From: Tenacibaculum sp. Bg11-29
Lineage (GTDB): Bacteria; Bacteroidota; Bacteroidia; Flavobacteriales; Flavobacteriaceae
Assembly (NCBI RefSeq): GCF_002836595.1
Contig: NZ_PJBB01000003.1
Span: forward strand, 4,183,501 to 4,247,500
Length of the DNA: 64,000 nucleotides
Reading direction: 5' to 3'
Part shown: positions 35,753 to 43,688 of the stretch, piece by piece
How the letters are laid out: each line of letters opens with the position of its first letter
Position numbering within the stretch: the stretch's first letter is position 1
The notes under the pieces: generated by a model
Databases searched by the model: none
Told to the model about the DNA's origin: nothing
The model's input: the letters and a program-made list of their open reading frames with translations, nothing else
Made by a program: the position numbers and the translations under genes

Positions 35753-38515
35753 ATGAAAAAAATACATTTATTTTTTGCACTATTTTTTTGTGCATTATTT
35801 ATACAAGCCCAATATAATTTCCCTGCATGTTCACCTGAATGGGATCCTGCTAAAAAACCTTATAAACAAGATCAAAAAGCCTCATATGAAGGTAATAACT
35901 ATCGATGTAAATATTGGTCAAACGACACCCCTAAATCTGCCTCTTGGGAATTAATAAGTGCCTGTGGCGATGGTGGCTTAGGAGCTCCATATAATGGTAA
36001 ACAAAGAATTATTGGTTATTTACCTACTTGGGTAGCTGATTATGATATCAAAAATAATTTTAATCCAGAAGTTGTAACAAACCTGAACATTTCTTTTTTA
36101 ATGTTTAAAAAGAATAATGATGATTACAATAGTAATGACTTTGCTTCTATTTCTTTTGATAAATTTCAAGAAAGAAAAGTCGATTCTGTACTTAACGATT
36201 TAGGAGTGCTTCAAAAAGCAAAAGCCAAAAATGTAAAAGTATCCGTAGCACTTGGTGGAGCAACAGATTATGCTTTTTTATGGTTGATGACAAAATATTC
36301 TAATAACGATCAAAAATTAGACGAAATAGCAACACTAATCGCAAATTATGTTACCGTAAACAACCTTGATGGTATCGATTTAGATTTAGAATGTTGGTGG
36401 GCTGATCAAACAATAAAAGGTACTAAAGATCAAGGAGGTCGTGTACGTGGTAGTAAATGGGGAGATGCTGATAAAGGAGCACACCCAGCAGGAGTTGGAC
36501 TGAAGAAATTAAGTCAAAAATTAAGAGCTAAAATGCCAAATAAATTAATTACTGCTGCTGTATTCGGAACATCTTGGTATGGTAACAATTATGATGATGG
36601 TATTGCTGATTATATGGATTGGGTAGCTTTAATGTCTTATGATTTTACTGGTTCTTGGGCTGCTTCTCCTGAAGGACCTCATTCTTCACTCTATAAAGTT
36701 CCGGCTGGAACATACCCTAAACAAACTGCAGACAATCCTATTTATAGCGCAGAAGATGCGTTAGAGTATTGGATGGGAATTGCACCTTCAACTTGGAATC
36801 ATGCAGGTGGATTTAATGTACCAAAAGCAAAGTTAGTTTTTGGAGTACCTATGTATGGATATGATTTTTCTGAAAAAAAACCAAATGGTGGTAACGGATC
36901 TAAATTTGTTCCTTATAAAGATGTAATAGCAGAATTTCCTAACGCTGCTACAAGCTACGATCCTAAAGACACTAGTGGTTTAAATGGATTTGTAGGAGAA
37001 AATGGTAAAAAAATATATTTTGATACTCCTAAAGCTGCAGGTAAAAAAATAACCCACTCAAAAAATTATGGCCATCAAGGAGTTATTATATGGGAGCTAA
37101 CTCAAGATGTAGACTACAACTCTTCTTCTAGTATATTAAAGGCTATTAATGAAGCAGCAGGAAACAACAATACAGTAAATAACCCACCAACAATAACATG
37201 GCAAGCACCTGCTAATAACCAAGTAATAGAAGTAACTAAATTAGCTGCTATAACTTTAAATGCTACTGCTACAGATAAGGAAGGAACTGTTCAAACTTTT
37301 ATATTTAAACATAATAATACTGTTATTAATGCAACAGCATCAGGATCGAGCTACACAGCTAGCTTTACACCTACTGCTTTTGGACAATACACTATTACAG
37401 CCGTTGCTACTGATGATAAAAACGCAACTTCTGAAAAATCAATTGTTTTTACAGTAAAAGAAAAAGGAGTTATTACTAATGAAGCTCCAAAGGTATCAAT
37501 AACATCACCATCTAATAATGCTACTTTTAGCACAGGAGAGTCTATTGCTATAAAAGCAAACGCATCTGATAGTGATGGTACTGTTAGTAAAGTAGAATTT
37601 TTTAATAATGGAAACAAATTAGGCGAAAGTACTATTACTCCATATAATTATACGATTACAAATTCAACTGCTGGAAATTATTCATTAACTGCAATAGCAA
37701 CTGATAATGAAGGAGCAACAACAACATCTTCAATCATTACAGCTGCTGTTTCAGATATTGTAAATGCAGCTCCAAAAGTAACAATAACATCACCTAGTAA
37801 TAACACCTCTTTTAATGAAGGCGATGTCATTTCAATTACCGCAAATGCTTCTGACAGCGACGGTAGCGTTACAAAAGTGGAATTTTACAATAATGGAACT
37901 AAATTAGGAGAAAGTATTGCAACTCCATATAGTTATACTATTTCAAATTCAACTGTAGGAGACTATTCATTAACAGCAATAGCTACTGATAATAGCGGAG
38001 CAACAACAATGTCTGCTACTGTTAGTATTACTGTTTCTAAAGTAGTAGGTGGAAATTGCGGAAACTTACCACAATATGTAGCAGGTACATCTTACGCTTT
38101 AAACCAAGAAGTAGTTAATGGTACCGAATTTTTTAATTGCGATGTTCCGGGTTGGTGTTCATCTCCAGGAGCATGGGCGTATGCACCAGGAACTGGAACA
38201 TATTGGGAAATGGCATGGTCTAAAGCAGGAACTTGTTCAAATGTTTCTCCTAAAAACCCTCACCAATTGTCATTATTTCCTTCGGTAACAAAAAGTGTTG
38301 TTAATTTAGATATAAAAGCAAAAAACAGTTCTTCTATAAAAATAGAATTATATAACCTAGCTGGGCTATTGGTAAAAACACAATCTTATAATAAAGAAAA
38401 AATAGAGACTATTGATTTATTTACACAAGATCTATCGAAATTTGAAAATGGATTATATCTGTTTAAAATTTACATTGATGATGCTGTTTATTTCAAAAAA
38501 GTGTTTAAAAAATAA
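35753..38515 (+). CDS. Secreted GH18 chitinase with Ig-like, chitin-binding and T9SS type A sorting domains
   Basis: A 920-residue enzyme: signal peptide (LFFALFFCALFIQAQ), an N-terminal CBM5/12-like module (CSPEWDPAKKPYKQDQKASYEGNNYRC), and a GH18 barrel at about residues 75-470 with the catalytic motif DGIDLDLE (proton donor Glu213), SVALGG and the MSYDF strand. Three Ig-like domains follow (starting PAPANNQVIE-, SPSNNATFSTGE-, SPSNNTSFNEGD-type sequences), then a second chitin-binding module (GNLPQYVAGTSYALNQEV ... GWCSSPGAWAYAPG) and a type A sorting tail (AGLLVKTQSY ... GLYLFKIYI). It shares its C-terminal half with the GH19 enzyme upstream (72-base gap), so the pair is probably one operon. 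Confidence 0.94.
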   Translation: MKKIHLFFALFFCALFIQAQYNFPACSPEWDPAKKPYKQDQKASYEGNNYRCKYWSNDTPKSASWELISACGDGGLGAPYNGKQRIIGYLPTWVADYDIKNNFNPEVVTNLNISFLMFKKNNDDYNSNDFASISFDKFQERKVDSVLNDLGVLQKAKAKNVKVSVALGGATDYAFLWLMTKYSNNDQKLDEIATLIANYVTVNNLDGIDLDLECWWADQTIKGTKDQGGRVRGSKWGDADKGAHPAGVGLKKLSQKLRAKMPNKLITAAVFGTSWYGNNYDDGIADYMDWVALMSYDFTGSWAASPEGPHSSLYKVPAGTYPKQTADNPIYSAEDALEYWMGIAPSTWNHAGGFNVPKAKLVFGVPMYGYDFSEKKPNGGNGSKFVPYKDVIAEFPNAATSYDPKDTSGLNGFVGENGKKIYFDTPKAAGKKITHSKNYGHQGVIIWELTQDVDYNSSSSILKAINEAAGNNNTVNNPPTITWQAPANNQVIEVTKLAAITLNATATDKEGTVQTFIFKHNNTVINATASGSSYTASFTPTAFGQYTITAVATDDKNATSEKSIVFTVKEKGVITNEAPKVSITSPSNNATFSTGESIAIKANASDSDGTVSKVEFFNNGNKLGESTITPYNYTITNSTAGNYSLTAIATDNEGATTTSSIITAAVSDIVNAAPKVTITSPSNNTSFNEGDVISITANASDSDGSVTKVEFYNNGTKLGESIATPYSYTISNSTVGDYSLTAIATDNSGATTMSATVSITVSKVVGGNCGNLPQYVAGTSYALNQEVVNGTEFFNCDVPGWCSSPGAWAYAPGTGTYWEMAWSKAGTCSNVSPKNPHQLSLFPSVTKSVVNLDIKAKNSSSIKIELYNLAGLLVKTQSYNKEKIETIDLFTQDLSKFENGLYLFKIYIDDAVYFKKVFKK

Positions 38516-38549
38516 GATTCATAATATAGAATATAAGCTATAAATTAAC

Positions 38550-38585
38550 CCCTCTACAGGTAAAACTGTAGAGGGATCTTTTTTT
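38550..38585 (+). terminator. Intrinsic terminator after the chitinase pair
   Basis: GC-rich stem CCCTCTACAG / CTGTAGAGGG (38550-38559 with 38566-38575) followed by a T run. Confidence 0.9.
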
Positions 38586-38745
38586 CATAAATCATTTATT
38601 CATACCAGTTCTAATTATGAATATTCTTCTGTAAATTTACAATGACAAAAAATCTTATAAATGTGAAGTATCACTTCTCCTCTTTATCAGAAACAAAACC
38701 AACTCATTATTAGCTCTAAAGTGAGAAATTGTTTAATTTTATTTT

Positions 38746-39126
38746 ATGCAATCCTTTATTCATTACTTTTTACATTTTGGCTTTCCTTTTATAATTGCTT
38801 ATTTCTTCTTCAGAAAGAATTATAAAAAGGTGTATTTAATTTTAGTTACTACCATGTTGGTCGATTTAGACCATCTTCTTTCATCCCCTATTTTTCAAGC
38901 CAATAGATGTAGCTTCGGTTTTCACCTTTTACATACTTATTATGCAATCGCTATATATATACTATTACTCTTTTTTAAAAAACCTTATAACATTATTGGT
39001 TTAGGCCTTTTACTACACATGCTAACTGATTTGATAGATTGTTTATTTATGTACAACAACTGTAAACAATGCTACATAAACACACCCGCTGAAGCTATTT
39101 TAAAACAAATAACGAGTCTATTTTAA
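38746..39126 (+). CDS. DUF6122-type integral membrane protein
   Basis: A 126-residue protein with about four hydrophobic helices and conserved-looking polar residues within or near membranes: FIHYFLHFGFPFIIAYFF, TTMLVDLDHLLSSP, SFGFHLLHTYY and LLHMLTDLIDC. The His-Asp pattern (DLDHLL, HLLH, LHMLTD) recalls YdjM-like metal-dependent membrane hydrolases. The function is unproven. It is a single gene bounded by the chitinase terminator upstream and a minus-strand gene downstream. Confidence 0.7.
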   Translation: MQSFIHYFLHFGFPFIIAYFFFRKNYKKVYLILVTTMLVDLDHLLSSPIFQANRCSFGFHLLHTYYAIAIYILLLFFKKPYNIIGLGLLLHMLTDLIDCLFMYNNCKQCYINTPAEAILKQITSLF

Positions 39127-39161
39127 TACACAATCACAATTTTTTATAATGAGAATTCTTT

Positions 39162-39232
39162 GAAGCTAATTCCCGCTTTCCGCACTCGCTCTTTGCAAGG
39201 AGCTCAAACAAATCCTTCAATCAGGGCTAAGC
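39162..39232 (-). repeat. Flavobacterial intergenic repeat-like element
   Basis: A 71-base block, more GC-rich than its surroundings, reads on the minus strand GCTTAGCCCTGATTGAAGG ... GCGGAAAGCGGGAATTAGCTTC. AGCCC(T/C)GAT and AGCGGGAA(A)TAGCT ends framing a variable hairpin are, from my recollection of Flavobacteriaceae genomes, a recurring non-coding element. Here the centre folds as GCTCTT...AAGGAGC. It lies in the convergent gap between a plus-strand and a minus-strand gene. No second copy occurs in this window, so the claim rests on memory. Confidence 0.5.
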
Positions 39233-39285
39233 ATATTTATAAACTATCAGCTATCACAAAAAATTAATTACATATCTAAAATAAT

Positions 39286-40026
39286 CTACGCCTCTTTTAA
39301 AGTTAAATCACAATACCAAAAACTAGTATCGTAATTTTTAACCTTTTCTGAAGTACCTTCATGACAATTTTGAGAATCATCTTTGTTTAAAGTATATGAT
39401 TTTAAAACCTTCTCTCCTATTTCAAATTCAATTGGATTTTTAAAAATTGGACCATCAAAACAAAAAGTATGAAATTCGCCATTCTCTCCACAAACATCAA
39501 CACTGTCTGGCAGCTCGTTTATAAAATCTTCATCTATAACTCTACCTACAAACTCTTTTCCTAATTTCTTAGCATTTACACAAACGGTAATGGTTTTAAA
39601 ACCTAATTTTAAAAACTCTTTAAGTATTGTTTTCGTGTCTTGTTTCCATAATGGATAAACGCCAGTAATACCTACTTCTTTTAATTTAGAATCTCTATAC
39701 TTTTTTAAATCTTCTAAAAAAATATCTCCAAAAACAGCATGGTTAAGTCCTAATGATTTTAACTCAGTTGTTTTATCTTTCATTTTCTGGTTATACAAAT
39801 CCATCGTAACATCCGCAGGGAAATATATTTTTTCTAAAGGAATATTAACACTTTTAGCTTGTGCTTCTAATAAGTTTTCATGAAGCCCATGCATAGAAAC
39901 TCGTTGATAATCTTCATTTACATTCGTTATCAACTTTTCGATACGATATTCCTTTTGCTGTAAAATTTCATACAATGCAAATGCAGAATCTTTTCCTGAA
40001 CTCCAGTTAAAATAGGCTTTTTTCAT
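39286..40026 (-). CDS. Diphthine-ammonia-ligase-like ATP pyrophosphatase
   Basis: A 246-residue PP-loop protein: SSGKDSAFALYEI (residues 9-21) is the pyrophosphatase P-loop, and the downstream AVFGDIFLEDLKKYRD, GVYPLWKQDT and AKKLGKEFVGRVID match the MJ0570-related family named after eukaryotic Dph6. Bacteria lack diphthamide, so the archaeal/eukaryal reaction cannot apply; it probably adenylates and amidates some other substrate. It is transcribed alone, downstream of a terminator. Confidence 0.85.
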   Translation of the reverse strand: MKKAYFNWSSGKDSAFALYEILQQKEYRIEKLITNVNEDYQRVSMHGLHENLLEAQAKSVNIPLEKIYFPADVTMDLYNQKMKDKTTELKSLGLNHAVFGDIFLEDLKKYRDSKLKEVGITGVYPLWKQDTKTILKEFLKLGFKTITVCVNAKKLGKEFVGRVIDEDFINELPDSVDVCGENGEFHTFCFDGPIFKNPIEFEIGEKVLKSYTLNKDDSQNCHEGTSEKVKNYDTSFWYCDLTLKEA

Positions 40027-40040
40027 AATTGTAAAGATGT

Positions 40041-40070
40041 AAAAAATAATCCTGCAAAAAGCAGGATTAT
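40041..40070 (-). terminator. Intrinsic terminator of the 42314-40081 gene series
   Basis: Perfect stem ATAATCCTGC / GCAGGATTAT (40046-40055 with 40061-40070) with a T run on the minus strand. Confidence 0.85.
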
Positions 40071-40080
40071 AATTTCTTTA

Positions 40081-40992
40081 TTAGGTGAAAAAATTCCATT
40101 TGGATGTTTTAAATAAATCACGTGACTCCTGTAAGTAAGCATCCATTATTCTAGGTTTTCTATTTAAAATAGCTTCAACAGTATCAATTATTGGCTCAGG
40201 ATGTTTAATTGCTAAAACATCTATCTCTACTAAATGTCGTGCCAACCAAGTTGGCAGTTTAGCTTGCTTTGTTAACTTTTTCATGTATTCATCTCTAGAT
40301 ATATTTTCATAAACAACATTTCTATTAGTAACATGAGATATTCTTTTTGCCATGCTTGTATGAGATATTGCCTCTGGTCCTGAAATAACGATAGCCTCAC
40401 CTTTTAAATTTTCTGGTTTTAGTAAATAATGTACCGCTATTTCTGCTACATCTCTAGCGTCTACATAATTCCTTTTTGCATTCTCCATAACACCGAATAT
40501 TTTACCAAAATATTTAATTGTAAACGTATTTCGTTCCCAATTTTGCATAAATGAATGTGGTTGTAAAAGACAATAATCAATATTACTTTTTGCTAATTTT
40601 TTTTCTATTTGTCGATGCCAATCTCCAACCTCTACATGCGTATTGTTTGGTAAAACAGGTGCTGATAATTTTACAATTCTTTCAATTTTTAATTCTTCAG
40701 CTACCTCAATAATGTTTGTTTCATAAGTTATTTGATTGGGTGAAGTTCCTGTTAGTAAAAAAATAGCATCAGAGTTAATACACGCTCTTTTAATTTCTTC
40801 TTTTGAATCTAAATTTACGGCTATATAAGTAATCCTATTATTCTGCCCATTTAATTCTATTGGAATCTTTCGTTTTGTATTTCTTAATACACCTCTTACA
40901 AAACAATTGCGTTTATTCAATTCTTTTAAAACCTCTACTCCTACGGTACCCGTTACTCCGAAAACAACAATAGTTGATCTTTTTAAATTCAT
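40081..40992 (-). CDS. NmrA-like NAD(P)-binding protein
   Basis: A 303-residue protein with an N-terminal Rossmann motif VVFGVTGTVGVEVLKELNKR (about residues 9-28), then RGVLRN (cofactor phosphate or adenine contact) and LLQPHSFMQNWE. The YxxxK dyad of classical SDRs is absent, as in NmrA and triphenylmethane-reductase-like proteins, which act as redox sensors or NADPH-dependent reductases. It lies 1 base downstream of a small membrane-protein gene and may be regulated by the Crp/Fnr protein encoded at 42530-43105. Confidence 0.83.
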   Translation of the reverse strand: MNLKRSTIVVFGVTGTVGVEVLKELNKRNCFVRGVLRNTKRKIPIELNGQNNRITYIAVNLDSKEEIKRACINSDAIFLLTGTSPNQITYETNIIEVAEELKIERIVKLSAPVLPNNTHVEVGDWHRQIEKKLAKSNIDYCLLQPHSFMQNWERNTFTIKYFGKIFGVMENAKRNYVDARDVAEIAVHYLLKPENLKGEAIVISGPEAISHTSMAKRISHVTNRNVVYENISRDEYMKKLTKQAKLPTWLARHLVEIDVLAIKHPEPIIDTVEAILNRKPRIMDAYLQESRDLFKTSKWNFFT

Positions 40993-40993
40993 A

Positions 40994-41389
40994 CTATTTA
41001 TATTGTATTAAAGGGAATTTCCAAGTTGTAATCATTGCACCTAATATTGATGAAGGAATAATATCTAACATATAAACTTCAAGTTTAAATAACTTAATTA
41101 TTATTAAAGAAAATAATATCATTAATACCATCATTACAAAAATTCGTACATACTTGTTTTGTGGAAATTTTTTAAATAATTGCATTTGTCGTAAAATAAA
41201 GTATACTATTATTGTTGCAACCAACGATGGTATTGCTATGCTGGTGTAACTCGCCTTCATTAAAATTGTATTATCTAAAATCCATCCAGAAAACCAAGAC
41301 ATTACTGACGGAAAAAAATAAGCAGGTATTGCAACTAATAAAAGATTTTTGGTTGTAAAATTAGTCTCTATTAAATGTTCATTTTTCAT
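40994..41389 (-). CDS. Small integral membrane protein of unknown function
   Basis: A 131-residue protein with about four hydrophobic helices (residues about 15-33, 43-63, 80-101 and 104-124). I do not recognise the family. It sits between a DUF6268-like outer-membrane protein (10 bases upstream) and an NmrA-like gene (1 base downstream), so the three are probably one transcript. Confidence 0.7.
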   Translation of the reverse strand: MKNEHLIETNFTTKNLLLVAIPAYFFPSVMSWFSGWILDNTILMKASYTSIAIPSLVATIIVYFILRQMQLFKKFPQNKYVRIFVMMVLMILFSLIIIKLFKLEVYMLDIIPSSILGAMITTWKFPLIQYK

Positions 41390-41399
41390 AATTTGCTAG

Positions 41400-42314
41400 T
41401 TATTTAAATGGTTTAATTTTTATTCCGACTGATAAATAACCTCGCAGTTTCGTATTATACTTATAAACTTCGTTTTCGTTAGCATCTTCAAAACCATATT
41501 TTTCATAAACCGAGTGTGTTCCCCTAACCATGAGTCCAATATTTTTAGAAAGCCAATAATTATACTCTATTCCTGCCGAAATAGCAGTAAAAATAGAACG
41601 GTCTACAATTGTAGCATTTGGTTGATTTTGTACTAATGGCCTATTAATACTTGCCGTAAAATCATTCAGATCTCCTAAAATTTTAATAGCATGTTTTTTA
41701 TTAAAATTATATTTCACATAAGTATTTGGCAAACCAACAGCAAAAGTTATTTTATTATTAATATTCCCCATAAAATTTACTACTGGGTTTACTCTTGTTT
41801 TACCAGACAATGTTAAGTAACCAACACCAAAAGTTAATACATAATAATTATTACTGCCTTTTCTCCTAAACCTTTTTTCAGCAAATAAAATTCCATTTAT
41901 ATTTAAATCGTCCGTTGTCATCTTCTCATTAAAACTTGCAACAACATGCGGCATAAATAACGCATTTACCGACCAATTTCTTAAAATTCGATACTGAGCT
42001 AATAGGCTATAATTTATATTGTAATATTTTTCTTTATCTCTAAGAAATGGTAATTTATTCCCTTTATATGCTATTGAATGATAATCCATACCAATAGTAT
42101 TATACAAGGCTATTTTATTAAAAACTATTGGAGCTATCCCAAATTTGGTACTCATTCTTTGATAATCATACAATGAGTTATCCTGTATTTCGGGTGTATA
42201 ATGTAAATAGAACATATCTCTATCTTCATTTAAAACAAAAACATCACCTGTTACCTGTCCGTACATTTTACAGATAAGAAACAATGCTACTATTACTATT
42301 TTTTTACGAATCAT
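41400..42314 (-). CDS. DUF6268-like outer-membrane beta-barrel protein
   Basis: A 304-residue precursor with a signal peptide (KIVIVALFLICKMYGQ), followed by alternating strands (SLLAQYRILRNWSVNALFMPHVVASF, YYVLTFGVGYLTLSGKTRVNPVVNF, ISAGIEYNYWLSKNIGLMVRG) and ending GYLSVGIKIKPFK. The layout resembles the DUF6268 barrels of Bacteroidota, function unknown. It is the first gene of a three-gene minus-strand series. Confidence 0.72.
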   Translation of the reverse strand: MIRKKIVIVALFLICKMYGQVTGDVFVLNEDRDMFYLHYTPEIQDNSLYDYQRMSTKFGIAPIVFNKIALYNTIGMDYHSIAYKGNKLPFLRDKEKYYNINYSLLAQYRILRNWSVNALFMPHVVASFNEKMTTDDLNINGILFAEKRFRRKGSNNYYVLTFGVGYLTLSGKTRVNPVVNFMGNINNKITFAVGLPNTYVKYNFNKKHAIKILGDLNDFTASINRPLVQNQPNATIVDRSIFTAISAGIEYNYWLSKNIGLMVRGTHSVYEKYGFEDANENEVYKYNTKLRGYLSVGIKIKPFK

Positions 42315-42452
42315 TTTATTTGTATTAATTAAGTTTAATACAAATATTGCCCGAAATAGCTTTTAGTAAATTACCAAATGATAATTAAGAACATATTTAA
42401 TAAGAGTTCGACATAAAAACTCTAATTTTCTAGTTTCATTTCCATAATACAT

Positions 42453-42509
42453 TCTCGACTGCGCTCGAACTGACACAATTTTAAAATATCTCCTCGAGCT
42501 CAGTCGAGA
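42453..42509. repeat. REP-like inverted repeat pair
   Basis: TCTCGACTGCGCTCG (42453-42467) and its near-complement CGAGCTCAGTCGAGA (42495-42509) differ at one position and can form a 15-bp stem with a 27-base loop. The arms are far more GC-rich than their surroundings. CTCGACT-GCTCGAA-TGACA blocks resemble dispersed palindromic repeats I know from Flavobacteriaceae intergenic regions. It lies between the Crp/Fnr gene and the DUF6268-like gene. Confidence 0.65.
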
Positions 42510-42529
42510 GGTATTTATCTACATTTAAT

Positions 42530-43105
42530 CTATTTTTTTGTAGTACTAATCTCTTTTCTAATTCTACTAAGTGATTGTGGGGTGATTCCTAAAAATAAAG
42601 ACAAATCTTTTAAAGGAACTCTAAATACTAAATCCGAACGCTTTAATAAATCTAGGTACCGTTCTTTTGCTGTTAAAGTTTGAAAGTTATGTATTCCATA
42701 TAATACACTTGCAAATGCATCTTCCCATACTAACCTTCCAAATTTTTGCCATAAAGGAAAACGATCATATAATATTTCCATCTCGCTATGAGATATACTA
42801 AATAACGTTGTGTTTTCAATAGCTTTTATATACGATATTGAGCGTTTTCTATTTTTGATTTTAGTTATATCCCCTATAAATTCATTTTCAAAGGCTAAAT
42901 ATCTAGTATACTGAACTTCGTCTTTAATTTCATAAATAATAAGACCTCCAGAAGCTATAAAGTAATAGTCTGTTACTACTTGTTCTTTTTTCATGATAAA
43001 CTTATCTTTCAATAACGTTTTACTTTTAAAAAAAGATAAAATAATATCTAACTCCTTTTTCTCTAGAGTTACATAACTATTAATGTACTCAATTAATCTT
43101 TCCAT
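42530..43105 (-). CDS. Crp/Fnr family transcriptional regulator
   Basis: A 191-residue protein with a cyclic-nucleotide-binding-like roll (LLKDKFIMKKEQVVTDYYFIASGGLIIYEI) and a C-terminal helix-turn-helix (LKDLSLFLGITPQSLSRIRKEIS). It is the third such regulator in the window. It lies upstream of and in line with the DUF6268/membrane/NmrA series, with REP-like repeats between, and is a candidate local regulator. Confidence 0.86.
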   Translation of the reverse strand: MERLIEYINSYVTLEKKELDIILSFFKSKTLLKDKFIMKKEQVVTDYYFIASGGLIIYEIKDEVQYTRYLAFENEFIGDITKIKNRKRSISYIKAIENTTLFSISHSEMEILYDRFPLWQKFGRLVWEDAFASVLYGIHNFQTLTAKERYLDLLKRSDLVFRVPLKDLSLFLGITPQSLSRIRKEISTTKK

Positions 43106-43189
43106 ATTAACCCGTTTCTAAACACCTTTTTAATAAATTTATTATCAAATATAAATTAAAACAAGTTTTATTATTTGTCTAATATATTA

Positions 43190-43222
43190 ATAAAAAATCC
43201 CGCTAAAAGCAGGATTTTTAAA
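43190..43222 (-). terminator. Intrinsic terminator after the small lipoprotein gene
   Basis: Stem AAAAATCC-GC / GC-GGATTTTT with one mismatch (43193-43219) and a T run on the minus strand. Confidence 0.75.
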
Positions 43223-43248
43223 GTTATTTTAAATTCTATTTTTAAAAA

Positions 43249-43536
43249 TTAACAAGATAATTGATTTATTAAGTGTTTTGTTTCAGTTATCTTATCTTGT
43301 ACAGATGAGCAATTTCTATATGCTCTTATATAATTTTCTGCAGCTGTTTTATAAGCTTTACAGTTACTTACCGATGGATTTGCCGCAAAAGATGAACCTG
43401 TATTACTTAAATCCTTCTCCAATTGAATTGCATTAATAGGATCACAAGAATATATAGATTCATCATCACTTGAAGAAGAACAACTGAGTATTGAAATAAT
43501 AATAGTCGTGCAAAAAAATAATCTTAATGACTTCAT
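43249..43536 (-). CDS. Small lipoprotein of unknown function
   Basis: A 95-residue precursor starting MKSLRLFFCTTIIISILSCSSSSDDES: a lipoprotein signal peptide with lipobox ILSC and a serine/aspartate-rich stretch after the cysteine, which in Flavobacteria can direct lipoproteins to the surface. The mature part is helical (AAENYIRAYRNCSS) with four further cysteines that may form two disulfides. The frame can start at 43560, but the ATG at 43536 places the signal peptide correctly. Confidence 0.72.
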   Translation of the reverse strand: MKSLRLFFCTTIIISILSCSSSSDDESIYSCDPINAIQLEKDLSNTGSSFAANPSVSNCKAYKTAAENYIRAYRNCSSVQDKITETKHLINQLSC

Positions 43537-43688
43537 ATTTAAAATATTTATTACAAACACTCAAATTTTAAGTGTTTTGTTTTTTCTTTGAAAACTGTCT
43601 TAATAATGTGGCATTTTTCCTAGCTTTTTCTCTTGATAATTAATAGATAACTGAACCATTAATTCCTTTTCCGAAACTTTTAAAGTTC

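Noticed and set aside
39286..40026. A true diphthamide synthesis enzyme
   Set aside because: Diphthamide occurs on eukaryotic and archaeal elongation factor 2; the bacterial family member must act on something else.
43604..43660. Minus-strand 19-codon frame MVQLSINYQEKKLGKMPHY just after rimO
   Set aside because: Too short, no start context and no recognised relative; not distinguishable from chance.
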